DNA of 64,000 nt from Pseudomonadota bacterium (GTDB lineage: Bacteria; Pseudomonadota; Gammaproteobacteria; Burkholderiales; Burkholderiaceae_C). The position numbers and the translations under genes were made by a program. The stretch is from positions 1 to 64,000 of the forward strand of contig JAKARB010000006.1 in assembly GCA_021819435.1 (NCBI GenBank), given 5' to 3'. Below, piece by piece: positions 1-8,696 of this stretch (positions within the stretch are counted from its first letter, which is position 1; each line of letters begins with the position of its first letter). The notes beneath the pieces were generated by a model. The model was not told the origin of the DNA, did not search any database, and worked only from the letters and a program-made list of their open reading frames with translations.

Positions 1-125
1 GTTCGATTACATCGAGCGCTTCTACAACCCCAGGCGCCGTCATTCGACGTTGGGCTACGTCAGTCCGATACAGTTCGAGAAAGCTCAAGAAGCTTAGGTC
101 GGTGTCCACGGAACCGGCAGCAGCC
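1..125 (+). mobile_element. 3' end of an IS3-family insertion sequence
   Basis: The window opens inside an IS3-family element. The end of its transposase reading frame is at 2-97. It is followed by a terminal-repeat-like stretch beginning GGTGTCCACGGAACCGG at about 100, which resembles the right inverted repeat of many IS3 elements. The exact boundary with host DNA cannot be fixed because the left end lies outside the window; I place it between about 117 and 135 from where the disrupted gene still reads sensibly. Confidence 0.65.
2..97 (+). CDS. IS3-family transposase OrfB, C-terminal fragment
   Basis: Only the last 31 codons are in the window. They translate to a segment with FYNPRRRHSTLGYVSP near the end, the hallmark C terminus of the integrase-core (DDE) transposase of IS3-family elements, just after the catalytic Glu helix. 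The stop is TAG at 95-97, close to the presumed right inverted repeat, as usual in this family. The protein would cut and join DNA during transposition. Whether the upstream part is intact cannot be judged here. Confidence 0.8.
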   Translation, partial: FDYIERFYNPRRRHSTLGYVSPIQFEKAQEA

Positions 126-213
126 CACATCCCACGTTGCCGCCGACGTAAACCTGCGCTGACGCGCCCATGGCCAGCGTGGCCAATGCAATGCCAGTCA
201 GAAATGACTTCAT
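94..213 (-). pseudogene. Secreted/outer-membrane protein gene truncated by the IS element
   Basis: A start codon on the minus strand at 213 is preceded by a good ribosome binding site (GGAGAGG, 6 bases upstream). It opens a reading frame with a typical Sec signal peptide, MKSFLTGIALATLAMGASA, then QVYVGGNVG, which looks like the first strand of an OmpA/OmpW-type beta-barrel or surface antigen. The frame then runs into the IS end and stops at 94-96, giving only 39 codons. The rest of the gene presumably lies beyond the element, outside the window. The fused tail (CGLLPVPWTPT) is IS-derived. The protein family is inferred from a few residues only; the disruption itself is visible. Confidence 0.6.
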
Positions 214-316
214 GAGTCGTCCTCTCCCATAAACGGTGACGGTTACAAAAACGAACCGTGTATTGAATCACACCGGGAGAGAGGCCCAGGTACGTGTTCC
301 CCCTGGCCTGTGTTGT

Positions 317-484
317 TCAGAGCTTGCGCGCTTCGCGCAGCAGGCGGTCGTGGCGCTCGGTGTCTTCTTTGACGTGCTTGCTGACGTAGTACAGGAAGTA
401 CCCCAGGCCACACAGCATCGCGGCGATCGAGAGCAGGCTCAGGATGCCGTAGTCGGTGGTCAGGAAGTCGATCCAGGCGTGCAT
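317..484 (-). CDS. Small membrane protein, DUF3149 family
   Basis: This 55-residue protein starts MHAWIDFLTTDYGILSL and has one transmembrane helix (about residues 12-34), followed by a short charged cytoplasmic tail (SKHVKEDTERHDRLLREARKL). The length, the opening Trp-Ile-Asp-x-Leu-Thr-Thr-Asp-Tyr-Gly motif and the tail match the DUF3149 family, common in Burkholderiales and of unknown function. The longer frame extends upstream to 610, but I chose the ATG at 484 because it has GAGGAG 7 bases before it and matches the family start. Confidence 0.8.
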   Translation of the reverse strand: MHAWIDFLTTDYGILSLLSIAAMLCGLGYFLYYVSKHVKEDTERHDRLLREARKL

Positions 485-638
485 GGCGGTTCTCCTCTGG
501 GGGATGTTTTGACAGGCTCCATCTGACGCCTGTTCGGGCTGCCTCACCCTGACGCAGATCAACCGGCACGGGCCGTGTCGTCGGCGGCGGTGTGAAATTT
601 GATGCGGCACAATCGTTCGCCCTCCCTTGGCCTCCCCG

Positions 639-3014
639 ATGAACCCGCCTGCCTTGTCCGCTCGCCAGCCCTGCCTGCGCCGCCTGTTTTGTTTGCTCCT
701 GCTCTGCGGGTGGGGCGCGGGTGGCCCCGTGGTTTGGGCTCAGTCTGAGGTGCAGCCGTTGCCGATGGCGCCTCGCGCCCTGGCGGGTGGGGCTGCGACT
801 GCGACAGCAACCACCACAGCCATCACCGGTCCCCAGGCGGCCGTGCGCCCCCGCGTCGGGCTGGTGCTCTCGGGCGGGGGCGCGCGCGGCCTCGCGCACG
901 TCGGTGTGCTGAAGGTGCTTGAGCGCGAGCGCATCCCGGTCGACCTCATCGCCGGCACCTCCATGGGAGCCATCGTGGGCGGGCTCTATGCCTCTGGGCT
1001 GACCGCTTCCGAAATCGAGGACGAGGTCAAGCGCCTCGACTGGATCGGCGCCTTCGCCCTGCGCGTCAACCGGCAAGACCTGTCGCAGCGGCGCAAGGAG
1101 CAGGATTTCGAGGTCTCACCGCTGCTGGAATTCGGCATCCGCTCCGACGGCTTGACCGCCCCGCTGGGCGCCGTCTCCAGCCGCGTGCTGGAGTCGCACC
1201 TGCGGCGCATGACCCTGGGGGCCACCCAGGTCCAGGATTTCGACGAACTGCCCACGCCTTTCCGCGCCGTCGCCACCGACATGGAAACCGGCCAGGCCGT
1301 GGTGATGGAGTCGGGCGACCTGGCCCGTGCGCTGCGCAGCAGCATGTCGGTGCCGGGCGTGTTCGCACCCACCGAGGTCGATGGCCGCATCCTGGGTGAT
1401 GGCGGCCTGGTCGACAACCTGCCCGTCGATGTCGTGCGGCAGATGGGCGCCGAGCGCGTCATCGCGGTCAACATCGGCACCCCGCTTGCGGGGCGCGACA
1501 CGTTGGGCTCGATCACCGGCATGACGGCGCAGATGATCAACATCCTCACCGAGCAGAACGTGCAGCGCAGCCTGCAGTCGCTGGGGCCGCAGGACGTGCT
1601 GATCGATCCGAAGCTAGAAGGCCTGAGTTCGGGCGATTTCAATCGCGCCATCGACCTGATGCGCCTGGGCGAGCTGCAAGCCGAAGCGCTGGTGCTGCGC
1701 ATGCAGGACCTGAAGCTCTCGCCCGAGGCCTATGCCCAATGGCAGGCGCAGCGCAAGCAGCGCGGCTTGCAGCCGACGAAGCTCGATTTCGTGCGCTTCG
1801 AGGGCTCGGACATCACCCACCCCGAGAACCGGCCCGACTTGCTGAAGTCTCAACCCGGTGAGGCGTTCAGCGTTGCCAACGCCGAGCGCGACCTCACCAG
1901 CCTGGCGGCCTCGGGCGACTACCTGCGCACCGACTACCGCCTGGTGCGCCTGCCCGACGGCGAGCGCGGCCTGGTCTTCGACCTGCAAGACAAGCCCTGG
2001 GGGCCGGACTACCTCCAGGTCGGCATGGACTTCAGCGCCGACAACCGTGGCCGCAGCATCTTCAACCTCAAGCTCGTTCACAACCGCCACTGGCTGGATG
2101 CAGCAGGCAGCGAATGGCGCAACTTCGTGCGCATCGGCACCAGCCCGGCCATCCGCTCGGAGTGGTATCGGCCCATGAACCTGCGCCTGCCCGATGGCCT
2201 CGAAGGCTTCGTCGCGGTGCAGGGCAGGGTGGAGCGCCAGAAACTCGACTACCACCTGGTGCCAGAACAGAACCCCGATGCCACGGTCAGCCGCCGCATC
2301 TTCGGTGGCAACCTGGACCTGGGCTTGAACTGGCGCGAACTCGGCGAGATCCGCCTGGGGCTGGTCGACGAGGCCTGGCACGACGACCCCATCCTGGTCA
2401 GCAGCCGGCTGGAGGCCTTGCGCGGACCGCGCGCGCAGCAGACCGAGAACTGGCATGAACGCGGCTTGCGCCTGAAGGTGATCTTCGATCAGCTTGATCA
2501 CGCCTTCTTCCCGATGCGCGGTTGGCGTGTCGAGGGGCAGTGGATGCAAGGCCATCGCGACAGCCAGGACACGAGGTTCCAGGATGGCTTCATCCGCCGC
2601 ATGGACTTGCAAGGCCAGTGGGCCACCTCATGGGGTGTGCACACGCTCAGCGCGCTCGGCCGGGTGAACTTGTCGGATGGCGTCGAATCGCTGGTGCCGC
2701 GCAACGGCCTGGGGGGCTTCCAGCAACTCTCGGGCTACGCGCCGTTCCAGGTCAGCGGTCAACAGGTGGCGCTGGCGCGCATCGGCTACCAGATCAGGCT
2801 GGTGCCTTCGCCCCTGACCAGCGGCACCTTCCTGGGGTTCAGCCTGGAGAACGGCCGCGCCTGGGACCGCCGCGATGCCTTTTCATCGGGCATCAGCCGC
2901 CAGGGCATGAGCGTCTACCTGGGGGCCGACACGGCGATCGGGCCGATCTACGCCGCGCTGCTGCACAGCCCGCGCGTTGGCCCCACGGTGATGCTGTTCG
3001 TGGGACGGCCCTGA
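639..3014 (+). CDS. Patatin-like phospholipase with C-terminal outer-membrane barrel (type Vd-like)
   Basis: A 791-residue exported lipase-porin fusion. An N-terminal signal peptide (to about residue 35) is followed by a patatin domain with the oxyanion loop GGGARGLAHVGVL, nucleophile motif GTSMG (Ser108) and the catalytic-dyad motif DGG (in GDGGLVDNLP). The second half has a POTRA-like segment (from about residue 395) and a Bac_surface_Ag/Omp85-type 16-strand barrel ending in an aromatic strand. This is the PlpD-like type V secretion arrangement, in which the barrel anchors or secretes the lipase. An in-frame TTG at 627 is possible, but ATG 639 puts the charged n-region next to the hydrophobic core. 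Neither has a clear ribosome binding site. The gene converges on cheB. Confidence 0.87.
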   Translation: MNPPALSARQPCLRRLFCLLLLCGWGAGGPVVWAQSEVQPLPMAPRALAGGAATATATTTAITGPQAAVRPRVGLVLSGGGARGLAHVGVLKVLERERIPVDLIAGTSMGAIVGGLYASGLTASEIEDEVKRLDWIGAFALRVNRQDLSQRRKEQDFEVSPLLEFGIRSDGLTAPLGAVSSRVLESHLRRMTLGATQVQDFDELPTPFRAVATDMETGQAVVMESGDLARALRSSMSVPGVFAPTEVDGRILGDGGLVDNLPVDVVRQMGAERVIAVNIGTPLAGRDTLGSITGMTAQMINILTEQNVQRSLQSLGPQDVLIDPKLEGLSSGDFNRAIDLMRLGELQAEALVLRMQDLKLSPEAYAQWQAQRKQRGLQPTKLDFVRFEGSDITHPENRPDLLKSQPGEAFSVANAERDLTSLAASGDYLRTDYRLVRLPDGERGLVFDLQDKPWGPDYLQVGMDFSADNRGRSIFNLKLVHNRHWLDAAGSEWRNFVRIGTSPAIRSEWYRPMNLRLPDGLEGFVAVQGRVERQKLDYHLVPEQNPDATVSRRIFGGNLDLGLNWRELGEIRLGLVDEAWHDDPILVSSRLEALRGPRAQQTENWHERGLRLKVIFDQLDHAFFPMRGWRVEGQWMQGHRDSQDTRFQDGFIRRMDLQGQWATSWGVHTLSALGRVNLSDGVESLVPRNGLGGFQQLSGYAPFQVSGQQVALARIGYQIRLVPSPLTSGTFLGFSLENGRAWDRRDAFSSGISRQGMSVYLGADTAIGPIYAALLHSPRVGPTVMLFVGRP

Positions 3015-3035
3015 CCGATATGGACGCCAGCCTCG

Positions 3036-4166
3036 TCAGACCCTGCTGAGCGCCTGGCCCACGGTGGCGCGCAGGTGGTCGAGCACATGCTGCGAGATCT
3101 TGCTCAGCGGCAGCACTTCCTGCACCGCGCCCGCGTTGATGGCCTCGCGCGGCATGCCGAAGACCACGCAACTGGCTTCGTCCTGCGCCACGCAGTAGGC
3201 GCCGGCGTCCTTCATCTCGCGCATGGCCCGGGCGCCGTCGGCACCCATGCCCGTCAGCATGATGCCGATGGCGTTCGGCCCCGCCACGCGGGCGGCCGAC
3301 TTGAACAGCACCTCCACGCTGGGCTTGTGGCGGTTGACCGGGTCGCCGTCCTGCACGCGGGCGATGTAGTTGGCGCCCGAACGCTCCACGCTCAGGTGCA
3401 TGCCGCCCGGCGCGATGTAGGCGTGGCCAGGCAGGATGCGCTCGCCATCGCTGGCTTCCTTGACGCTGATCTTGCACAGGCCGTCCAGGCGCGCGGCATA
3501 GCTGCGCGTGAAGCCGGGTGGCATGTGCTGGGTGATGACCACCGCCGGCGAGTCGGCAGGCAGGCCCATGAGCACGTCCTTGGTGGCTTCGGTGCCGCCG
3601 GTGGAAGCGCCAATGAAGATGATCTTCTCGGTGGACAGCCTGCCCAGCATGGGCGTCGACACCGCCGGTTTGGCCGGGGCCGACGCCGCGCCGCCCGCGC
3701 CAGCCGGACGCGCGCCCGCCGCCGCGGTGCTGGCCGCGCCGGGCGCTGGCGCGAGGCGGTGGATGCGCGCCTTCGAGGCCACGCGGATCTTGTCCGTGAT
3801 GTCATCCGACAACTGGCGCAAGCCATCGGCCACGCCGATCTTGGGTTTGGCCACGAAGTCGATGGCGCCGAGCTCCAACGCCTTGAGCGTGACCTCGGCG
3901 CCGCGTTCCGTCAGCGTCGAGACCATCACCACCGGCATCGGACGCAGGCGCATCAGCTTGGAGAGGAAGTCGATGCCGTCCATGCGCGGCATCTCTACGT
4001 CGAGCGTGATGACGTCCGGGTTGAGGTTGCGGATCATCTCGCGCGCCACCAGCGGATCGGCTGCGGCGCCAATGCACTCCATGTCGGGCTGACGGTTGAT
4101 GATCTCGGTGAGCATGCTGCGAACCAGGGCGGAATCGTCCACCACCACCACGCGTGTCTTGGCCAT
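3036..4166 (-). CDS. cheB: Chemotaxis response regulator protein-glutamate methylesterase CheB
   Basis: CheB demethylates and deamidates chemoreceptors when phosphorylated by CheA. This 376-residue copy is complete. It has a receiver domain with the acidic pair Asp10-Asp11, phosphorylation site Asp56 (ITLDVEMP) and Lys108 (VAKPK), then an Ala/Pro-rich linker (about 138-172) and the methylesterase domain with catalytic Ser188 (GASTGG), His214 (ITQHMPPGF) and Asp310 (TGMGADG). GGAGA lies 8 bases before the ATG. It is the last gene of a cheR-cheD-cheB operon. cheA, cheW and receptors are not in the window, so its pathway partners are elsewhere. Confidence 0.95.
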   Translation of the reverse strand: MAKTRVVVVDDSALVRSMLTEIINRQPDMECIGAAADPLVAREMIRNLNPDVITLDVEMPRMDGIDFLSKLMRLRPMPVVMVSTLTERGAEVTLKALELGAIDFVAKPKIGVADGLRQLSDDITDKIRVASKARIHRLAPAPGAASTAAAGARPAGAGGAASAPAKPAVSTPMLGRLSTEKIIFIGASTGGTEATKDVLMGLPADSPAVVITQHMPPGFTRSYAARLDGLCKISVKEASDGERILPGHAYIAPGGMHLSVERSGANYIARVQDGDPVNRHKPSVEVLFKSAARVAGPNAIGIMLTGMGADGARAMREMKDAGAYCVAQDEASCVVFGMPREAINAGAVQEVLPLSKISQHVLDHLRATVGQALSRV

Positions 4167-4184
4167 GTTGTTTGTCTCCGTGTC

Positions 4185-4880
4185 TCAGAACAGGTCGATC
4201 GAACCGCCGCTGGAAGCCACCGGCACGACCTTCTGTGCCGCGACGCGTTCCTGCTGGACGATCGCGTCCGGGTTGCTGGGTGCCAGACGCTTGACCATGG
4301 CCTTGCCGCTGTGGGGCAGGAAGCAGACCTTGCGGGGGTAGATGTCCAGCACGTCCTTCGACACCACGGGGATGCGTTCGGTCTTGAGGTAGTCCATCAC
4401 GAACGCGGTGTTGCGCTCGCCCACGTTGATCGTGTTCATGCCGCTGATGACGGCACCACCGCCGAACACCTTGGCTTCCATCGTCATGCGCGAGGCGCCC
4501 ATCTTCATCATCTCGTTGATGAGCAGTTCCATCGCGTAGGAGCCGTAACGGCCCGAGTCGCTGGCGCCACCGCCGTTGTCGGGCAGCATGAAGTGGTTCA
4601 TGCCGCCGATCTTGGCTTGGCGGTCCCACAGGCACACGGCGATGCACGAACCCAGCGTGGTCATGATCAGCACGTCCTCGTTGAACACGAAGTATTCGCC
4701 GGGCAGCACCTTCACCGCCTCCGACTGGAAGTGCGCGTCGTAGAAGAAGAAAGAAGCTTCGCCCGGCTTGGCGATGCGCGATTTCAGGCGGGCAAGCCGC
4801 TCGGTGCGGCCGGCCTGCAGGCCCATGACAGGCGGGGCGGATCCAGCGCGCGAGGCGCCCACGGACGAGGTGCTGATCAT
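4185..4880 (-). CDS. cheD: Chemoreceptor glutamine deamidase CheD
   Basis: CheD deamidates specific glutamines of chemoreceptors. The 231-residue product has the family's catalytic Cys79 (LGSCIAVCLWD) and His96 (GGMNHFMLP), plus the glycine-rich VFGGGAVI segment. The frame can be read from a TTG at 4910 that overlaps the cheR stop. I prefer the ATG at 4880 because AAGGA lies 7 bases upstream. It sits between cheR and cheB on the same strand with short gaps, as in many betaproteobacterial chemotaxis operons. Confidence 0.92.
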   Translation of the reverse strand: MISTSSVGASRAGSAPPVMGLQAGRTERLARLKSRIAKPGEASFFFYDAHFQSEAVKVLPGEYFVFNEDVLIMTTLGSCIAVCLWDRQAKIGGMNHFMLPDNGGGASDSGRYGSYAMELLINEMMKMGASRMTMEAKVFGGGAVISGMNTINVGERNTAFVMDYLKTERIPVVSKDVLDIYPRKVCFLPHSGKAMVKRLAPSNPDAIVQQERVAAQKVVPVASSGGSIDLF

Positions 4881-4906
4881 CGGGATGTCCTTGTTGGCTT
4901 TACCTG

Positions 4907-5746
4907 TCAAACCCTGTCATAGACCGTCTTGCCGCGCAGCAGGAAGAGATCTCTTGAATCAGTGAAGTTCTCGGAATGGCCGACGTACAGCATGCCCCCC
5001 GGCTTCATCACGGCGTGGATGCGTTCCAGCACCTTGCGCTGGGTGGGCGCGTCGAAATAGATCATGACATTGCGGCAGAACACCACATCGAAGGCTTCGC
5101 CAAGCTGCCAGCTCGTCTGCATCAGGTTGAACGGGCGGAACTCGACGAAGCGTGCCACCTCCGGTTTGATGCGGATGCTGCCTTCGTGTGCGCCTTTGCC
5201 TTTGAGGAAGAAGTTGCGCAAGCGCTGCTGCGACAGGCCGCGGGCGCTGGCCTCGTACACCCCGCGCGAGGCGGTGGCCAGCACATTGGTGTCGATGTCG
5301 CTGCACAGGATCTTGACCGGCGCGTGCAGGCCCAGGGTCTCGGCCACGGTCATGGCCAGGGAGTAGGGCTCTTCACCGGTGGATGCTGCGCAGCACCAGA
5401 TGCGCGTGGGTTTGCTGCCTCGGGCCTTGAGCCAGTCGGTCAGCATGTGAAAGTGGTGTTCTTCGCGGAAGAAGGACGTCAGGTTGGTCGTGAGGCAGTT
5501 CACGAATTCCTGCCACTCCGGCTGGCTGGGGCTTTGCTCCAGCCACTGCAGGTATGACTCGAATGACGAATAGCCCGTTTCCCGCAGCCGGCGCGACAGG
5601 CGGCTGTAGACCATGGCCTGCTTGCCATCGTGCAGGCTGATGCCAGCCCTGTCGTAGATCAGGGCACGCACCCGGGCGAAATCACGCGAGGTGAAATTGA
5701 ACTCCCGGTCCACGGGCATGCTCTGGGCTTCGGCGGTGAAGGTCAT
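4907..5746 (-). CDS. cheR: Chemotaxis protein methyltransferase CheR
   Basis: CheR methylates glutamates of chemoreceptors using S-adenosylmethionine. The protein has the N-terminal helical CheR_N domain (DFARVRALIYDRAGISL) and the C-terminal SAM domain with CAASTGEEPYS (SAM loop), ILCSDIDTNVL and VFCRNVMIYFD. Its length is typical at about 279 residues. The frame extends to 5791, but the ATG at 5746 fits the family start better; neither has a strong ribosome binding site. It is first in cheR-cheD-cheB and transcribed divergently from the diguanylate cyclase operon. Confidence 0.93.
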   Translation of the reverse strand: MTFTAEAQSMPVDREFNFTSRDFARVRALIYDRAGISLHDGKQAMVYSRLSRRLRETGYSSFESYLQWLEQSPSQPEWQEFVNCLTTNLTSFFREEHHFHMLTDWLKARGSKPTRIWCCAASTGEEPYSLAMTVAETLGLHAPVKILCSDIDTNVLATASRGVYEASARGLSQQRLRNFFLKGKGAHEGSIRIKPEVARFVEFRPFNLMQTSWQLGEAFDVVFCRNVMIYFDAPTQRKVLERIHAVMKPGGMLYVGHSENFTDSRDLFLLRGKTVYDRV

Positions 5747-5981
5747 CGTGGCATCAAGAGGCAAGAGGGGGGAGGCTGGCCCGAAGGGCATTCTTGGTTA
5801 TCGGACAAGGGCCCCAGAACCTTGAGCTTGCCGCGCCACATTCGGGTGCACCGCACGATATGAGGGGAAAAGCTGGGTTTCTTCAGGTTTTCGGACCGGG
5901 CAGCGCTGCTAGACTGAGCAACGTTCCCCCTGTTGTCACTGGAGAACCACCATCGCCCTCCTTGACCTTGCTTCGCCGGGC

Positions 5982-6743
5982 GTGGCGGTCGGCCCCCTTG
6001 AGGCGCTGACCGGCCTGCGCCTCGAAACAGCCCTGAGCCTGCTGGCTCAGGCCGGCTGGCATTTGAACGACGGCGCTCGCCCTGGATCGCCCGACTGGCT
6101 TCAGGCTGTCATCGATGGCCTGTGCGAGGTTTCCAGCCGCGACGCGCTCACCGGCCTGGGCAACCGCCGCCAGTTCGAGGCCGCCATCGCCCGCGAGGTT
6201 GACCGGGTCGCCCGCATCGGTGAGCCGGCGCTCCTGTTGCTGGCCGACATCGACCACTTCAAGAAAGTCAACGACACCCATGGCCATGCTGCTGGTGACA
6301 TCGTCATCCAGACCGTGGCCCAGTGCCTTCAGGATTGCGTTCGCCCCATGGACATGGTGGCCCGCGTTGGTGGCGAAGAGTTCGCCATCATCCTGCCGAA
6401 TTGCCCGCCGGCCTTTGGCCAGACCGTCGCCGAGCGCATCCGCCAGAAGGTGGCCGTTTGCCCGTCGATCATCGCGGGTGGCCAGGCGTTGCAAGTCACC
6501 GTCAGCGTTGGCGGGGCCTTCGCGCCGCCATGGGTCCGCTCTTCGGCCAGCCTGTGGAGCGAACGCGCCGATCAGCAGCTCTACCGCGCCAAGGCCGAGG
6601 GCCGCAACCGCACTTGCCTCGACATGCCGCCCCTGACCGAGGTCAGCGCGGAAGAGAAAGGCATGCTTTTCGCCGGGCTCACCGGATCCGATGTCAACGA
6701 GGCCTCAGGAATCGAGGGCGATCTGCCGAAATCACCAGAATGA
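5982..6743 (+). CDS. Diguanylate cyclase (GGDEF domain)
   Basis: A soluble protein with a short helical N terminus and a GGDEF domain. The active-site motif reads GGEEF (in RVGGEEFAIILP), with DIDHFKKVNDTHGH and DQQLYRAKAEGRN, so it should make cyclic di-GMP. The first standard in-frame start is GTG at 5982, but a better-placed ribosome binding site (GGAG at 5941) precedes an in-frame ATC at 5952. Initiation there would add ten residues (IALLDLASPG); see findings. The stop overlaps the start of the downstream ATPase gene (ATGA), indicating translational coupling. Confidence 0.9.
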   Translation: MAVGPLEALTGLRLETALSLLAQAGWHLNDGARPGSPDWLQAVIDGLCEVSSRDALTGLGNRRQFEAAIAREVDRVARIGEPALLLLADIDHFKKVNDTHGHAAGDIVIQTVAQCLQDCVRPMDMVARVGGEEFAIILPNCPPAFGQTVAERIRQKVAVCPSIIAGGQALQVTVSVGGAFAPPWVRSSASLWSERADQQLYRAKAEGRNRTCLDMPPLTEVSAEEKGMLFAGLTGSDVNEASGIEGDLPKSPE

Positions 6744-7552
6744 TGGAGCTCATGACCGCCCCCGACACCCAATCCAGCGCGACGTCTGCTCGCCTTGCCC
6801 GCACGGTCGCCATCACCAGCGGCAAGGGGGGCGTGGGCAAGACCTTCTTCAGCGCCAACCTCGCTGCTGCCCTGACTCGCCAGGGCCTGAAGGTGCTGGT
6901 GCTCGATGCCGACCTGGGCCTGGCCAACCTCGACGTGGTGCTCAACCTGTACCCCAAGATCACCTTGCACGATGTGTTCACGGGCAAGTCCGATCTGGAA
7001 GAGGCCATCTTGCCCGCACCGGGCGGTTTTCATGTGCTGCTCGCGGGCTCCGGGCTCGTGGAGTATTCGCGCCTGACACCCGAGGTGCGTGACCAGCTCA
7101 TGCGCATCTTCGAGCAGGTCAAACCGCGTTTCGACGTGGTGTTGATCGACACGGGTGCGGGCATTTCCGACGTGGTGCTGTATGCGGTCTCCATGGCCCA
7201 TGAGGTCATCGTCGTGGCCACGCCCGAGCCCACTTCCATGACCGACGCCTACGCCACCATCAAGGTGTTGTCGGCACAACAGAACCGTGAACATCTTCAC
7301 CTGGTGGTCAACCAGGTGTCTCGCTCCGGCGATGGCCGGGCCATCTGCAACCAGCTCCAGCAGGTTGTCGAGCGTTTCGTGCAGGGTGCCAATGGCACCT
7401 CGCCCAAGCTGTCTTTCCTGGGCGACATCCCGATGGACAACAGCGTGCGCGAGGCGGTGCAAAAGCGCCAGCTCCTGCTCGAAATGCACCCTGGCAGCGC
7501 CGCTGCGCAAGGGGTCGTGCAGGTGGCCACGCGGTTGCAGGCACGCGGCTGA
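6740..7552 (+). CDS. MinD/ParA-family ATPase (FlhG/FleN-like)
   Basis: A 270-residue deviant-Walker ATPase with P-loop SGKGGVGKTFFSANLA, DADLGLANLD, and DTGAGISDVVLY (Walker B/switch). The LGLANLD signature and overall length resemble FlhG/FleN/YlxH proteins that control flagellar number, but flhF and flagellar genes are not adjacent, so I leave the symbol empty. ATGs at 6740, 6743 and 6752 are possible. The 6740 start overlaps the upstream diguanylate cyclase stop, and the stop overlaps the ATG of the globin gene (TGATGG). A link to c-di-GMP control of motility is inference from the operon. Confidence 0.85.
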   Translation: MMELMTAPDTQSSATSARLARTVAITSGKGGVGKTFFSANLAAALTRQGLKVLVLDADLGLANLDVVLNLYPKITLHDVFTGKSDLEEAILPAPGGFHVLLAGSGLVEYSRLTPEVRDQLMRIFEQVKPRFDVVLIDTGAGISDVVLYAVSMAHEVIVVATPEPTSMTDAYATIKVLSAQQNREHLHLVVNQVSRSGDGRAICNQLQQVVERFVQGANGTSPKLSFLGDIPMDNSVREAVQKRQLLLEMHPGSAAAQGVVQVATRLQARG

Positions 7553-7956
7553 TGGCGCGCGACGAGGCCACGAGCCCCGCCACCGCGTACGCATGGCTGG
7601 GCGGCGAGGCGCGTGTGCGCGCCCTTGTTGATCGCTTTTACGACCTGATGGACCTGGAGCCGGGCTACACCGAGTTGCGCGCTGCGCACGGTCCTTCGCT
7701 CGATGACGCCCGCGACAAGCTCTTCTGGTTCCTCAGCGGTTGGCTGGGCGGCCCCGATCTCTATATCGAGCGCTTCGGGCACCCTCGCCTGCGCGCGCGG
7801 CACCTGCCGTTTCGCATTGGCATCAAAGAGCGCGACCAGTGGGTGGCTTGCATGGCCCAGGCCATGGCCGATGAACAGGTCGACCCGGAGCTCGCCACCC
7901 GCCTGCGCGAATCGTTCATGCAGACGGCCGACTGGATGCGCAACCAGGGCGTGTGA
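7552..7956 (+). CDS. Group II truncated hemoglobin
   Basis: A 134-residue single-domain globin of the trHbO (YjbI-like) class. The proximal heme ligand is His84 in RARHLPFRIG, and Trp97 in ERDQWVACM is the conserved Trp G8 of group II. The N-terminal LGGEARVRALVDRFYDLM helix is also typical. Such proteins bind oxygen and detoxify NO or peroxide; the substrate here is unknown. The ATG overlaps the stop of the upstream ATPase gene, so it is the third gene of a coupled operon with a diguanylate cyclase. Confidence 0.92.
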   Translation: MARDEATSPATAYAWLGGEARVRALVDRFYDLMDLEPGYTELRAAHGPSLDDARDKLFWFLSGWLGGPDLYIERFGHPRLRARHLPFRIGIKERDQWVACMAQAMADEQVDPELATRLRESFMQTADWMRNQGV

Positions 7957-7994
7957 ACCTGGCATGTGAAGGGCAGCCTGCGGACTGCTTGCGT

Positions 7995-8696
7995 TCAGGC
8001 GGGCCCGTTGCTCGATTGCAGCAGCACCACCAAGGCTCCAGCGCCGCCTTCGTCGGCCCGTGCCTGCACGAAGGCCAGAACCCGGTCGCTTTGCACCAGC
8101 CAGCGCTTGGCCTTGTCCTTGAGCACCGGTTGCTTGCCTGGTGAGCCGAGTCCCTTGCCATGCACCACGCGCACGCAACGCCATCCTTTGAGGTGGGCTT
8201 CGCGCAGGAACTGGGACAGCCGCTCGCGGGCCTCGTCGGTGCGCAGGCCGTGCAGATCGAGCTCACCTTGCAAGGCCCAGACGCCCCGGCGCAGCTTGCG
8301 CACCACGTCGATGCCGAGTTCGGGGCGCCGCCACGACAAGCTCTCGTCGGTTTCGAGCAGGCTTTCTACGTCGAACTCATCGGACAGCGATGACTTCAGC
8401 ACCGCCTGCTCATCAGCCTGGCGGCGTGCCGGTACGGGGGGCGGCTTGGGTGTGGCGCCATGCAGCCGGCCCGCGTCCGGCAGGCCATTGACCTGACCCA
8501 CCAGGCGCCGAAACAGCGCGGCATCGGCCTCGCGAGAGCGCTCCAGGGCTTCGCGCTTGGCGCGCTCCTGTCGCTCTTCTTCAGCGCGAGCAGCCGCTTC
8601 CTTGGCGGCTTTGCCCAGTGCACGCTTGAGGTCACCGAAGTCACGCAGCGTGGTGTGGGATGAGGGCTTGGCGGTGGGCTTGGAGGAGCGGCTCAC
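7995..8696 (-). CDS. Smr-domain protein (MutS2 C-terminal-like nuclease domain)
   Basis: The 233-residue protein has a charged coiled-coil N-terminal region (about residues 20-55), then a C-terminal Smr domain with the LDLHG motif (GELDLHGLRTDEA) and HGKGLGS (VVHGKGLGSPGKQPVLK). Stand-alone Smr proteins are nicking or RNA/DNA-cleaving nucleases; the substrate is not predictable here. The frame runs to 8813, but the upstream residues look non-coding. The GTG at 8696 gives VSRSSKPTAKP, a usual start for this family. It converges on the globin gene. Confidence 0.85.
   Translation of the reverse strand: MSRSSKPTAKPSSHTTLRDFGDLKRALGKAAKEAAARAEEERQERAKREALERSREADAALFRRLVGQVNGLPDAGRLHGATPKPPPVPARRQADEQAVLKSSLSDEFDVESLLETDESLSWRRPELGIDVVRKLRRGVWALQGELDLHGLRTDEARERLSQFLREAHLKGWRCVRVVHGKGLGSPGKQPVLKDKAKRWLVQSDRVLAFVQARADEGGAGALVVLLQSSNGPA

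Noticed and set aside
3075..4922. Plus-strand open frame (615 codons) opposite cheB and cheD
   Set aside because: Same reason: both chemotaxis genes have full catalytic motifs on the minus strand.
6740..7552. Naming the MinD-like ATPase flhG
   Set aside because: The motifs fit FlhG, but no flhF or flagellar genes are next to it and related ATPases are hard to tell apart by eye.
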